Assembly (NCBI GenBank): GCA_016858145.1
Contig: JAEHOE010000039.1
Coordinates: forward strand, 868,001 to 932,000
Direction: 5' to 3'
DNA from: Edaphochlamys debaryana
Taxonomy: Eukaryota > Chlorophyta > Chlorophyceae > Chlamydomonadales
DNA: 64,000 nt
The position numbers and the translations under genes are program-made. Below are positions 24,601-35,129 of the stretch, one piece after another. The notes beneath the pieces are model-generated. The model did not search any database and was not told the DNA's origin. It saw only the letters and a list, made by a program, of their open reading frames with translations. The stretch's first letter is position 1. The number at the start of each line of letters is the position of its first letter.

Positions 24601-27600
24601 GGAAGCGCGATGGAGGCCAACACCGCGGGCCTGGACGGCGGCGCGCTGTACTGCGAGCGGGACCTGCAGCAGCTCAGCGTCACGGAGGGGAGCCTGATCG
24701 GATCTAACAGCGCCGGCAGGGGCGGCGGAGCCCTGTTCGTGGGCGGCACGGCCCAGCGACTGAGCATTCTTACCGGCTCTCGTCTGCTGAACAACTCAGC
24801 CGGCCGCAATGGAGGTGGGACCCATGCATGCATGTGTGCATGGGGCTGGGGTGGCTGGGTTGGGGACGGAGTTCCCGTTCGAACGGGAGCGGTTGCATGC
24901 CTAGCCAATCTTATTCTGACGCCAAAGGCCATCCTCGCCCCCCCCCGCCCCCCTCAGGGCTGCTCCACGCCCAGGACGGGGTGGCCGAGCTCACCCTGGA
25001 GCGGAACGCCTCGCTCAGCGGCAACAGGGCGGGGGGCGACGGAGGCGCACTCTTCACCTACGGCGCCCTGGGGCTCCTGGCGCTGTCCCAGAGCAGCATC
25101 ACGGCGAACCAGGCGGCAGGCAGCGGGGGGGCGGTGTTCGCGGCTCTGGGGGTGTCCAGCGTCAGCGCTAACGCCTCCAGCGCCATCGCCAACAACACAG
25201 CTTCGGTGGACGGGGGGGCACTGTTCGGCGGGCGCAACTGCAGCTTGGCGCTGCTGGGGCGCTCAGCGCTCAGCGGCAACAGCGCCGGCCGCAGCGGAGG
25301 CGCGCTCTACGTGGGCGGCACGCTCACAGCGGTGACCCTGCAGGACAGCAGCCTGCGAGGCAACACCGCGCAGCGCTCGGGGGGTGTCTTGTTCATCCAG
25401 GACGGCGTACAGTTGCTGTCTGTGTTTCTGGGCACGGCCATCGAGGCAAACTCTGCTCGCCGCGGCGGCTTTGCCAACTGCGAGGGTGACGTGGGGACGG
25501 TGACCATCAATGGCAGCTCCCTTGCGCGCAATCAGGCCACCGGAGGTGAGTAATGTTTACTGCGCAGGGCTGAAAGGCGGATGCAGGCCAGTGGTCACCC
25601 CCATTGCCCTCAGCCTAGCTTACCCTGTCGTCGCCTGCCTCTCTGACGCAGGGGCCGGCGGCGTGTTCTGGGTCGGGGGTGCCTTCGCCACCCTGGAGCT
25701 CAGCGGCGGCAGCAGCCTGGCGGGCAACGTGGCGGATGGGGACGGAGGCGTCGCCTGGGTGGGCGGCGCCCTGGGCACCCTCTCGCTGGACGCCAGCAGC
25801 GTGCAGGGCAACGTGGCGACCAAGGGGGCGGGGGGCGGGGTGACGGCGCTGGGGCCCATCACCCAGATCCTGGTGCGCGGCCTCAGCTCGGTCCAGGGCA
25901 ACCGTGCCGGGTCCTTTGGCGGATTTGCCTGCGCCCAGGGCGGCTTGGACTCGTTTGCCCTCGAGGGCGCGAGCCAGCTCCGGGACAATGCAGCTGGGGC
26001 CTCGGGCGGTGCCCTGATGGCGACCACGTTGCGCAGTGTCTCGGTCCTGGGCCAGAGCGGCTTCACCGATAACACCGCCAGCAGTGCAGGGGGCGCCATC
26101 TACGTGGACGGCAACGTCACCGGCGAGGTCCGCCTCGCGGGGGGCAGCTTCTTCAGGGGCAACAAGGCCCACGCGGGTGGCGCTGTTTACGTGGGCGGCC
26201 GCTTGACCCGCCTGCGGTTCGAGGGCCTCAGCTCAGCGGATGGCAACACAGCTGTGACGGAGGGTGGGGCCATCTATGCGGCCGCACTGGGCGAGCTGTC
26301 CATGAGCCAGAGCTGGATGCTGCTCAACTCGGCAGGCCGGTCTGGAGGAGGCGTCTGGGCCGAGGCTGTGGAGAACCTGACCATGTCGGACAGCACCCTC
26401 CGCGCCAACAACGCGACTGCGGGCAACGGTGGTGCTATCGCCGCGTCTGCGCTCACGCGGTGGACGCTCACGAGCGGCTCCATCATTGCCGACAACAGCG
26501 CTGGTAGCAGCGGAGGGGGCATGTGGCTGGGCCTGCCGGCGGACGGCGCTGCGCAGTGGGCGCTGGACGCCAGCAGCATCGCAAACAACACTGCCTCCAG
26601 AGGCAGTGGGGGTGGCCTGTTCGTGGGAGCGCCCACCACCGCCACCTCCGCGTGGTCCGTTGGGCTCTCTTCCATTGCCATCACCAACAACTCAGCTGCC
26701 ATGGATGGCGGCGCACTCGCCCTCGCCTGGCTGGGTACCGCTGGGCAGTCCTCGGGGCTGCTGGCTGTTCGGGGCTGCACGTTCGACCAAAATCGCTGCG
26801 AGGGCCGAGGCGGTGCCCTCGCTCTGCACGCTGGTGCTGTGGAGGTTACATCCACGGCTTTCACGGCCAACCAAGCGGGCAGCAACGGAGGCGCGCTGTT
26901 TGCAGCCATGGGCGCCGCCAGCGGAGGGCAGAGCCCCGGCTGGGTGGTGCCCGACCGGAGCTCCCCAGGCACGGCCCAGGACTGCGCGTCCTTCGTACGG
27001 CAGCAGGCCAGCCTCTGTTCGCCGCAAGGGCTTACCAGTGGGCCCCCTGTGGCCGTGTGCGGCAGCTGCTTTGATGGCAATGCAGCAGTTGAGGCGGGCG
27101 GATCCGTCTACCTGCAGTACACGGGCGAAGCAGCAAGCCCCGACACAGTGGCGTGGGTGGTCAACTCCCTTCTGCAAGGCAACACAGCTGGTGGGGGAAG
27201 GGCTTTAATGAAGCTTGAGGTTGACTTGAGGAGTTGAAAAGTCTAATATTAGCCCAGCAGTGCCGTAGGTGCCGGCTACTGGCGCGTAACCTTACGACCC
27301 GGCTTGCCCGTCCGACCACCACACAGGAACCTCCGGAGGGGCCTTGGCGCTGCTGGGCAGCGACAGCGGAGCTGGCAGCACCACCCCAATGCGCAGGCGC
27401 CGGCTGCTGGCCGCTGGCGAGTCCGCCAGCCTGCGCCTGCTCGGCCTCGTGGTCAGCGGCAACACGGCCAGTGCCGGATCTGGCGGCGGCTTGTACCTGT
27501 TTGGCCCGCTGCTGAGCGCCCAGCTGGGGCAGAGCGCAGTGACCGGCAACAGCGCTGGGTCCGGGGGCGGCCTTTCGGCTGTGGAGGTGTCCCTGCTGAC

Positions 27601-30600
27601 GCTGGGCAACACCACTCTGTCGGGCAACAAGGCCTCGAGCTACGGCGGAGCGCTGTACCTGGCCGGCGCCGCGCAGCTGGACCTGGAGGCCCTGGCGGTC
27701 GCCGGCAACACCGCGGGTGCGGGAGGCGGGGCCTACATCCTGGGCACCGGCGAGCAGCTGCCCGCCAACCGGACCACCGTTCTGCTGCTCAGCACCGCCT
27801 CCTTCGCCAACAACACCGCCTCAGCGGCGGCCAGCCCCAGCACCTCGCTGCCCTTCGACGGCCACGGCGGCGCCGTGTTCCTGGGCCGCAGCGTGGCGGC
27901 GGCGCTGGTGGGCGTGGACGTGGGCACCGGCAACACCGCCTCCGCCGCAGGTCCCGGCATCGCCTCGCTGCAGGACATGAGCGACTGCGCAGGCAACGCC
28001 ACCAGCGGCACCGGCCAGGTGAGCGAGTGGGGTCCCCGAGGGGCCTGCCGAACCCGCTGCCTGTCTCTCTAGGCCCTCGCTCGTTTCACTCCCCTCCCTT
28101 CAATCTTTCCTTCCCCCCCTCCCATCCACGCGCGGCAGTCCGGCGGCTCCTCGGCCAGCGCCTCGTGGCCCAGCACCTGGGGCGCCCTGCAGCAGGCCAC
28201 GCGCACCGGCTGCTGGCCCCTGGCGCTGTACGACCTGCGGCCCCTGTCCAGCCAGGGCTTCATCAGCCTCAACCCCAGCAACGCCAGCGCCGCCAACTCG
28301 TCACTCATCTGGGTGCGCGACGCGGCCGCCAGCTCGCTCTGGATCCGCTGCTCCAACGCCACCAACAGCACCGCCCCCACCGCCAGCCCGCCCCCGCCGC
28401 CCCCCGCCTCGGCCCTGGCCTCCTCCAGCGCCCTGGATGCTGCCGTGTCGGACCTGGTGCTGCAGTCCCTGGCCGGGGGCAACGACACGGCCACAGAGCT
28501 GGACACGGTCAGCCGCCTGGCGGCGGGCCTGGCCACGTGCCAGCTCACGTACGGGCCCATGACAGACGGCGGCAGCATTGGCGGCCTGGTGTCGCTGCGC
28601 CCCGCCGCCATGCGCCTGCTGCTGCCGGACGGCCTGCCGGCGCCCGCGGGGGCCCTGGTGCAGGCGGAGCCGGGGGCGCCGGTGCGCGTGCGGCTGGAGC
28701 TGGTCACCGCCGCCGGCATCCGGGTGACGGACCACGAGCCCATCTCGGTGCAGCTCAGCCTCAGCCCCGAGGGCCTGGCGTTGGCCGACGCCAGCCCCGT
28801 GTTCAACCCCTTCATCAACGGCCTGGCCACGTGGGAGGCGGCGCGCTTCGCGGGCTGGTCGGGCAGCGGCTACAGCCTCACCTTCAGGCCCGTGTACCTG
28901 GCAAGTGCAGCGCTGCTGTCAACGGCCCGGTCGGCGGTGCCCCCACTGGTGTTCCCTATGACACTGGAGGTGAGAGCGAGAGCTGGACGGGGTATGGGTT
29001 AGCTCCTCTTCAGTTTGCTAGCTGCTTGAAACCCTGGAAGCGGCCAATGTACGTTTGTGGCACTCATGCGTTAGCTTCCGCCCTCCGCCCTGCTTCCCGC
29101 CCCTTACCCCTGCAGCCCTGCTCCATGGGCAGCCAGGTTAACGTGAGCTCCACGCCCCTCATCGCGGCGCTCACCGTCTGCGACCTCTGCGGCCCGCAGC
29201 AGTTCACGCTGTGGCAGGACCCCCGGAACGCCTCCGAGGCCGCAGTGGCCTCCGTGCTGGACGGGCCCCTGCGCGCCCAGGTGCTGGCGGGCAACGGCAC
29301 CTGCGCCGCGTGCCCCGCCGACGCGTACTGCGCGGGAGGGGCGGTGGTGGCGCCGCTGCGGGGCTGGTGGCACTCGGCGCCCAACAGCACCCTCATGCAC
29401 CGCTGCTTCAACCCCCAGGCCTGCAGCCCGGACGCGGCGTCGCTCAGCCCGGCGCTGCAGGAGGACGCCGCGGCGGCGGAGCAGGCGGGCGGGTCCGGCG
29501 TGAGCGGGCCCCTGGTGGCCTGCCAGCAAGAGTGGTACGCCTCCCAGCCGCCTGGAAGCAGCGCGCTGGCGGCCTACTCATCAGCCTCTGCCAACAGCAC
29601 TGGGGGCGCTGGGGCCATGTGCCTGCTGTGGGGGGTGCCGGACGACTCGCCCGTGAGCTACATGCAGCGCCAGTGTGCCCCCGGCTACGCGGGCAACCTG
29701 TGCGCCACGTGCGAGCCGGGCTTCAAGCGCTCCGTGGGCTACGAGTGCACCGCGTGCGAGGGCGAGGGCGCCACTGCGGTGCCCATGACCCTGGCCTTCC
29801 TCGCCACCGTGGCCACCGTCCTGGGCCTGGCCTGGCTGGCGCTGTTCGAGACGGCGGTGCGTTGGGGGAGAGAGGGGCGGGGTGGGGAGGGGCGGAGATA
29901 GAGGGGCACAGACAGGTGGGCAAGCAAGCGCGGGGGGACAGCGGTCTGGACATGAAAAGCACACCTGCTTCTCAACACCGAACTACCACTTGTGTTCGGC
30001 AGGCCCGTACCGCGACCGAGGTCAACGCAGTCGACGCAGTCAAGGTGAGGCCTGCTGCAAGGTTGAGAGCCGCATCCAGGCGAACGGGTATGCTTTGCAG
30101 CCCTCTTGCTGCGAACCCAACACCTTCTTTGACACGCTGCCGCTTCCTAATCCTCCCCCCTCCTTCCTCGCCAGATGGTCGTGCTGCACATGCAGCTGTT
30201 CGTCATCCTCACACGCCTGCCCCTGGGATGGCCGGACTACATCCACGGCTTCCAGGTGGGCGGGTCAGGGCAGGGATGGAGGGCGGGGAGTGTTGGGGAC
30301 CTGATTACTGAAGAGGAGGGCCACCGCGCTTACAGCTTAAGCAGCAGGCCCTTGCCGCTAAACCTGGCTGTGCCCCCCCTGGCGTTCCTGTCCCCAGGCT
30401 TTCATGGGCGCATGGACGGGGGCGGCCAATGTGTTCACCTTCCAGTCCGCGTGTCTCGTGAGCGACGCGTCAGCTGAGATTCAGACACGGGCGGAGTTGC
30501 TGGGCGGCCTCTTCTGGGCCGTCTTCGCTGCCGTGCTGGCCCTGCTGCTGTGGGCGGTCAGGTGAGAGGGGCGGCGGTGTAGAGTCACTGGGCTTCACGC

Positions 30601-33600
30601 AATCAGATGCTGCTGCTCAACCGCTCACACGACCCTGTCCGCCTTGCAGGAGCTGGGTTGTCAGCCGGCGGAAGAAGTGGGAGCCGCAGGGGCCGATGCG
30701 GAATTCGGAGAGCGGCGCAGTAGCGGAGGCAACCAGCGACCCTGGCGAGGAAGCCGAGGCATCTGGAGGCAGCGTGAGGCGTGTCCGCAAGAAACCCTAC
30801 TCAATGACGCCTCCTCCGCTTCCCGAGGCTGCACCTATGCCTCAATCTGACGCAACCCGTGCCGGCACACCGCCACGCATGCTGCGCCCTGGCACCTTCC
30901 GGAGACTGCGGAGCCTTCTGCGCCGCCACTCGAACACCGCCCCCGCACCGGACACGGAGGCCCCCATGTCAGCAGCGCCACCGAACATGAGCCGTCCCTC
31001 GTCCGCGTCTGTCTTCAAGGACAGCTCCCTGACGCTCCGGCAGCAACTGGCGGTGGTGGCCCTGGTGGCGGCCTTCGTGCTGTACCCCGCACTGATGCAA
31101 GTCACGCTCTCCATCTTCGCCTGCCACACGCTGGACAGCGGGGAGGGGCAGTACGGGGCCATGCAGCAGGTGCGCGGCTAGGAGAGGCTCCAGCAGGGGA
31201 CGGTCTAGCTATGGGTGAGAGCGCATGACAAATCCCACAGGCTAAACCGCTTTCATGCTGCTGCCCCCTTCGTTGCCAGGCCACCTGGTCTGATGGCTAC
31301 TGGATCCTCGACATGAACATGGTAGGCTGGCGGGGCAGTGGGAAGAGGAGGGGACTGCTCATTGAGGTGGAGTAGCATGGCTCATGAGACTGTCCTCGCG
31401 GCTTTTCGCTTTGCCTGTAGTAACCTTCCGCCTCCCTCCCTCGGGCTTGCAGGAGTGCTTCACGAGTGTGCACAACTCTCGCTACGTGCCCCTGGGGGCG
31501 GTGTGCATCATCCTCTTCGTGGCCGCCCCCACGCTGGTGCTCATGGGCCTGCTGTGGAGCAAGCGGCGCCTGCTGGCGGAGCAGGGCACACTCGACACGC
31601 ACGGCTGGTTGTACCGCTGCTACAGGTGCGGTCAGGGCTCTGAGCCTGGCCCCCCGCCCGCCTCTCAATCCCCTCAAGAAATATAGAAATAGAAATATCT
31701 AACGCCGGGTTACCCCTGGCGTGGGTTAAGGAGGGCGGGTTGGTCAGACCCGCCACCATGGGGGTGCGCCGCACCCTTTGTGCTCATCCTGGCCGGAGGG
31801 TCCTGTAGGTTTTCACGATGCTCTTGAGGCGGCTCACCGCGTGCCGGTGCAGGCTGTGGCAGCAGGCTTAATCCCCTCAATCCTTGTTGCTGGGCGAAGA
31901 CACATGCCGACCCCCTTCCCCAACCCGCCTGCCCCTTACCCACAGGCCACAGCTGTTTTTCTGGGCCTGCGTGGTTCAGGTTGAGCTGCTGTCGCTCGTA
32001 ATCGTGGAGCTCTTCGGCCGCAACATGGCGCCCTACCATCAGGTGCGGAGGCGTGGGGCCGGGGTTGGCGCGTGAAATCGCTATGTGGCGGCGGCAGGGT
32101 ACAGTCAGCAGGTCCTCCTGGCTTCCTCTGAACCGCCCCCTGCTCCTGCTCCCCCGCTCCGCCAGGGCCTGCTGTTCCTGTGCTTGCTGCTGGCCCTGGC
32201 CCTCGCCAACATGGCCGCAGCCCCCGAGCGGCCCTGGCCCCTAGCGGCCGCCGAGGGGCTGTCCCTTGGCGTCCTGGCGCTGAGCGTGGCCATGGGGCTG
32301 TACTTTGTGGACACGGGCAGCGCCCAGATGGACCTAGACAACGGGGTGAGCGGGGCGACGCGAGGGGGGGCAAAAGGAGGGGCAAAAGGAGGGGCAAAAG
32401 GTGGGGCCGTTCAGCTGGCGGGTGTGGTGTTTTGACAGCTGGCGCGTTAGCCAGCTGACCACTTGCCGCGCCCGCCTTGCTGCTGCGTTCCCCTGCGCAG
32501 GCCGCCGAGGATGCCATCGGCGCCCTCATCATCCTCTTCAACATCACCGTCCTGCTGGCGCTGCTGGGTCTGGCGGTGTGGGCCTTCCGCGGCAAGCGCA
32601 GCCCCGTGCTGTCCTTTGAGGCCCCCTCGGGGCTGCAGCAGCTGGGGTCCGTGGTGCTCATCTCGGCGGAGGCGCCGGCCACCCGGGGCGCCCTGGCTGC
32701 CTCGCCGACCGCGGAGCACCCCGAGGACGCCTGGGCTGCGGCGCACTCGCCCAGCCCCCAGCCCCGTCCCTCCACGCCAGGGCACATGCCGTGGGTGGAC
32801 CCCAAGGAGGTGCAGGCGGCGCTGCGGACCTCCTACGCGGGGGGCGGCGGCGCCTCGAGGCCGCCGACGGCGGATGCCGGGATGCGGTCGGGCCGCAACA
32901 CGCCCAAGATGCGGCTGTCCACGCCCGGCCAGGTGGACCAGGAGCAGCTGGTGGACGTCCCCGAGGCGGCCCACGAGGAGGCGCAGGCGCCGGCCCTTGC
33001 CGCGCTCGCGCCGCGCAGGGAGACGCAGGTGATGCCGCTGCCGGCGGACTACGAGCAGCGCCCGTCCTCACGCCGCACCAGCTCGCCCGGCAGCGGCAGT
33101 CCCTGGGCAGCCGGGCCCATGCGCCTGCCCGCCTCCCGGCAGGGCACCATGTCGCGCTTCGCTGAGATGCGGACGTCCGAGGTGGGCATGCATGACCCGC
33201 CTCACCTGCAGCCGCAGGCCAGCCCCAATGCCACCGAGCTGTCGGGGCGCATCAGCCCCAGCAGCCCTGTGTCGGGACCGCAGGCGGCAGAGTACCGGCC
33301 CTCTACTGCGGCGCCCGCATTCACAGTGGGCGGCCCCACGCCTGCCCCGCCCCGGCCGCTGACCGCTCCCGACCCCAACGCCGCGGAGCAGGAGGCCGCC
33401 GGCGCGTGGATGCGGGCCCGCAGCGCCGACGACCTGGCGGAGGCCCCCACCTTCGACCCGCGCAGCCACAGCACCACAGTCATGGCCATGGAGGCCAATC
33501 CCTCGCACAGCGGCCCATCGAGCCGGGTGCAGGTGCAGGCCTTCCCCGCAGCAGCCTCCAGCCCTGAGATCCGCCCCTCGTCAGCAGCGCCAAGCAGACC

Positions 33601-33661
33601 TGAGTCAGCCCATGCCCCTGAGTCAGCCTGGACCCAGGGCGCCCCACCTGTCAACAGATAG
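9511..33661 (+). CDS. Giant modular cell-surface protein: DLDxxV-domain array, PMP-type beta-helix, multipass membrane region
   Basis: Fifty-five exons join without a frame break: 9511-9607, 10382-10432, 10557-10982, 11090-11146, 11247-11291, 11403-11459, 11780-11854, 12021-12446, 12554-12610, 12711-12755, 12867-12923, 13244-13318, 13485-13910, 14014-14070, 14167-14211, 14303-14359, 14514-14930, 15063-15122, 15267-15383, 15509-15934, 16191-16265, 16369-16785, 16918-16977, 17122-17238, 17364-17789, 17926-17994, 18114-18158, 18287-18709, 18813-18869, 18970-19014, 19122-19172, 19290-19706, 19825-19884, 19973-20089, 20233-20658, 20803-20868, 20980-21051, 21156-22049, 22193-23630, 23783-24317, 24562-24814, 24958-25545, 25652-27190, 27327-28018, 28139-28969, 29116-29856, 30003-30044, 30175-30255, 30398-30561, 30650-31169, 31280-31321, 31453-31625, 31946-32042, 32166-32345, 32501-33661. 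The total of 15,987 nt is divisible by three. The protein would be secreted, highly N-glycosylated (many NxS/T) and anchored by its C-terminal helices. One in-frame TAG (18478) interrupts exon 28. Two separate genes (array; helix plus membrane part) remain possible, but no stop or start separates them at 21051/21156. Function is unknown; cell-wall adhesion or sensing is inference. Confidence 0.72.
10557..12020 (+). repeat. 1464-bp tandem duplication, copy 1
   Basis: One A-domain exon, four proline-rich exons and all their introns. It appears identical to copy 2 in every part compared, including introns, poly-G tracts and shadow reading frames. Confidence 0.9.
12021..13484 (+). repeat. 1464-bp tandem duplication, copy 2
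   Basis: Exact-looking head-to-tail repeat of 10557-12020 with a constant 1464-bp offset. Confidence 0.9.
13485..14193 (+). repeat. 1464-bp tandem duplication, partial diverged copy 3
   Basis: Third A-domain exon and the next two linker exons. It differs from copies 1-2 by a few substitutions (for example TLDAAT to TPDAAA), a shortened poly-G in the first intron and a deletion near 14117. Similarity ends inside the exon at about 14193. Confidence 0.8.
14478..15948 (+). repeat. B-C block duplication, copy 1 (1855-bp offset)
   Basis: Contains a B-domain exon, two proline-rich exons and a C-domain exon with introns. It is nearly identical to 16333-17803; differences seen include GDDSKIT versus SDDSNIT and TCC versus TGC in the intron near 15046. 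The duplication includes the intronic CATGCTTGC start at 14478. Confidence 0.85.
16333..17803 (+). repeat. B-C block duplication, copy 2
   Basis: Same content as 14478-15948. The two copies are separated by a unique stretch (15949-16332) holding one proline-rich exon, 16191-16265. Confidence 0.85.
18287..18709 (+). other. A-family domain exon with in-frame TAG and mosaic sequence
   Basis: The first ~310 nt are clearly diverged from the other A domains (FLLSYRTGPLRGFVHGGDNM). From about 18598 onward, and through the following intron, the sequence is nearly identical to the A exon at 13485-13910. After YDVCV the codon at 18478-18480 is TAG, where the sister copies have CAG (VCVQAW). The frame is open again immediately and continues QWGPQPVQRFNVTL to a normal donor at 18710. 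If translated normally the protein stops here; the rest of the gene looks maintained, so a polymorphism, sequence error or exon skipping should be considered (the exon is 423 nt and phase-symmetric, so skipping keeps frame). Confidence 0.8.
19973..20674 (+). repeat. Third copy of the C-domain portion of the B-C block
   Basis: Linker exon 19973-20089 and C-domain exon 20233-20658 closely match 15267-15948. The intron between them has an insertion of GCCTTTGC-like short repeats near 20170, and the domain has a few substitutions (CQPG context, YSHTY for YNHTY). Confidence 0.8.
21156..28018 (+). other. Right-handed beta-helix region (Chlamydia-PMP-like repeats)
   Basis: Exon 21156-22049 carries the last proline-rich stretch, then a Cys-containing helix cap (SLTCTLLYLGSGDASLDC) and early coils. 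Exons 22193-23630, 23783-24317, 24562-24814, 24958-25545, 25652-27190 and 27327-28018 contain about fifty repeats of the form GN(T/R)A-x-x-x-GGA(L/V)(Y/F), spaced mostly 22-26 residues, as in the Chlamydia_PMP family of parallel beta-helices. Many coils carry NxS/T sequons. In such proteins the helix is an extracellular adhesive stalk. Similar helices with C-terminal membrane regions are known in green algae and other protists, so this is not evidence of bacterial DNA. Confidence 0.8.
24328..24361. repeat. Intronic 11-bp minisatellite (3 copies)
   Basis: CAGGGGCTGGG repeated three times in the intron 24318-24561. Confidence 0.8.
28139..29856 (+). other. Post-helix segment and Cys-rich membrane-proximal module
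   Basis: Exon 28139-28969 is a mixed beta-type segment with a PPPPPP insert and no family I recognise. Exon 29116-29856 has paired cysteines (CDLCG, CAACPADAYCAGG), a WW-containing GWWHSAPNS motif, and the EGF/ephrin-like sequence CAPGYAGNLCATCEPGF followed by YECTACEG. This pattern typically precedes the membrane region in algal and protist PMP-helix proteins. The first membrane helix starts near 29788 (MTLAFLATVATVLGLAW). Confidence 0.65.
31702..31776 (+). other. Cluster of three short hairpins in an intron
   Basis: Three adjacent inverted repeats inside the intron 31626-31945: ACGCC...GGCGT (31702-31722, with an inner GGG/CCC), GGCGGGT...ACCCGCC (31734-31754) and GGGTGC-GCC-GCACCC (31762-31776). 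They may be part of a small inserted repeat or a structured intron element. Confidence 0.45.
32367..32406. repeat. Intronic 12-bp minisatellite (3 copies)
   Basis: GGGGCAAAAGGA repeated about three times in the intron 32346-32500. Confidence 0.8.
32598..33661 (+). other. Disordered C-terminal tail of the giant protein
   Basis: About 355 residues rich in Pro, Ala, Ser and Arg, without cysteines or clear domains, after the last membrane helix; it ends at TAG 33659-33661. It is likely cytosolic, with many SP/TP sites that could be phosphorylated (inference). Confidence 0.6.
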
Positions 33662-33916
33662 CACTGCGGTGAAACCTACTAGGATGCCTAGTTCTCTAAA
33701 GCGTGACCAACGTTCTTACTCTGGCGCGCAGCGTGTGATGCGTCAATGATGGTGGTATGTATTGAGACCAACCCCAGACAGGATAATGTGGTGCCTCACC
33801 CTGTGAAGGCGCTGAGAGCCAGCCGATTGAGGGCAACACCTGAACAAAGGTGTCATGTGATTAACCATGTGAGCGTAAACGGACCTGACACGGGACTGAG
33901 CAATTCTGCCTGCAGT

Positions 33917-33921
33917 TGTAA
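33917..33921 (+). terminator. Polyadenylation signal TGTAA for the giant gene
   Basis: TGTAA about 256 nt after the stop codon, a normal distance for volvocine 3' UTRs. Confidence 0.55.
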
Positions 33922-35129
33922 GAGGGGCGGGCCGCTTGAAACTTGATGTTGATTCATGGATCCACGACGTCAGGACTCAGGAGCGAGTGAGGTGTGGTAT
34001 GAATTCGTGCAAACTAGGCTTGGGAGAGACATGGCGCCGCCTAAATCCTGATCTCACTCATGCTGACCTGAGATGGGTGGCTGGGCGTGGGAGGTCTTCA
34101 TGATTGGTTGTGGGCTAACCGGGCGATAAGGGGCGTCGCTCAAACCGGCTTGGCCACTGCTTGGCTGGAAACGGGATCAGTTCTTACCTCATGACGGGTC
34201 GCCACCGGTTCTGTGACAGTGCTAGCTTGTGCGCGGGTCATTGGCGAAGCGCAGTTAGGCCATTCAGTCAGTCCTCGGTGTTTACAATGAAGGACCCCCC
34301 TGCGACCGGGCGGCTTGCCCCCTGCAAGCCAGAACGCAAGTCCCTGTCATGACTCGCACTGACCGTCAGTAATCTTCAGTCAGGTCAGAAGCGATGCTGC
34401 GTGGGCCTCGGCCCTCTCACTGCTGAACATTGTTGTCGGTCTGAACACATGCCGCGTGCCCAATGCCTCCTTCAACCAACGCAAAGCACTGCGTCGTTCC
34501 GCATCAGAAACCTATCTGCAATAGCATGGCAACAGTATCCGGCCCCCCCCTGATTGCGGAGATGCGGGTAAGTTGCCTCTCGCCGTCGACCAGCCTGTGA
34601 TGCCGGGACCTAGCGTTTGCCGTCTACCTACAAGAACCAACGACGGTGTGGCCGGGGGACGCTCAGCGGCATGTCCAAAGGACGAGGCCACACCCTACCC
34701 TCAAGCCCAGCAGACCAAGTCCCACAAGCCCTTGCACACATCGCATGCCGTGGGGTCCCCACAGGCTGGCTCAGCCCTGCCGCCTTCTGCCAACCCCTAC
34801 CCCAATGACCCAATATCACCGACATAATGCCGTGTACCGGTACCGCCATGGTACCTTGCACCCCTTGCGCTCAGATCCCCTGGTGTGAAGCCCCCGCATT
34901 GTCGTACGGAGCCTTCACCCGCAATTGGGGCCGCCCGGAGCATGCGGCCTAATCCTGTAGGCCTGCTAGCCCTGCGACGAGCCTGCGCCTTAGGCTAATC
35001 GTGCATCACGCCTGGTAGCGCATGCCCCCAGCCCCCATCAAAGTGGAGGCCCTTGACGCCTGGCGTCCCTCCGTTCCACATACAGCAGCGCCTACGAGTT
35101 CGCGCATCCTGGCTTGCTTGCGGCCGCGG
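33922..35129. other. Convergent 3' intergenic region
   Basis: No gene was found. The region separates the + strand giant gene from the - strand homoserine dehydrogenase gene and should hold the latter's 3' UTR. TTACA at 34282-34286 reads TGTAA on the - strand and is the nearest candidate poly(A) signal I found for that gene, giving a long ~850-nt 3' UTR. Confidence 0.4.

Larger units (their letters stand above)
29788..32597 (+). other. Membrane region, about nine predicted helices
   Basis: Hydrophobic segments encoded near 29788, 30178, 30495, 31045, 31488, 31950, 32166, 32256 and 32516; examples are LLGGLFWAVFAAVLALLLW and GALIILFNITVLLALLGLA. A ~120-residue basic and Ser/Pro-rich loop (exon 30650-31169) separates helices 3 and 4 and is probably cytosolic. 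The helix count is by eye. The arrangement could be a TRP-like or receptor-like module, but no pore or ligand motif was recognised. Confidence 0.6.

Noticed and set aside
22193..28018. Chlamydia-like PMP repeats as evidence of bacterial DNA or contamination
   Set aside because: The repeats are split by spliceosomal introns with the same borders, base composition and N-glycosylation sequons as the rest of the gene; PMP-type helices are known in algal proteins.
27304..29901. 865-codon open frame as one exon
   Set aside because: From 27327 to 28018 it reads the beta-helix exon in the wrong frame (Gln/Arg/His-rich); only its part from 29116 to 29856 is a real exon.
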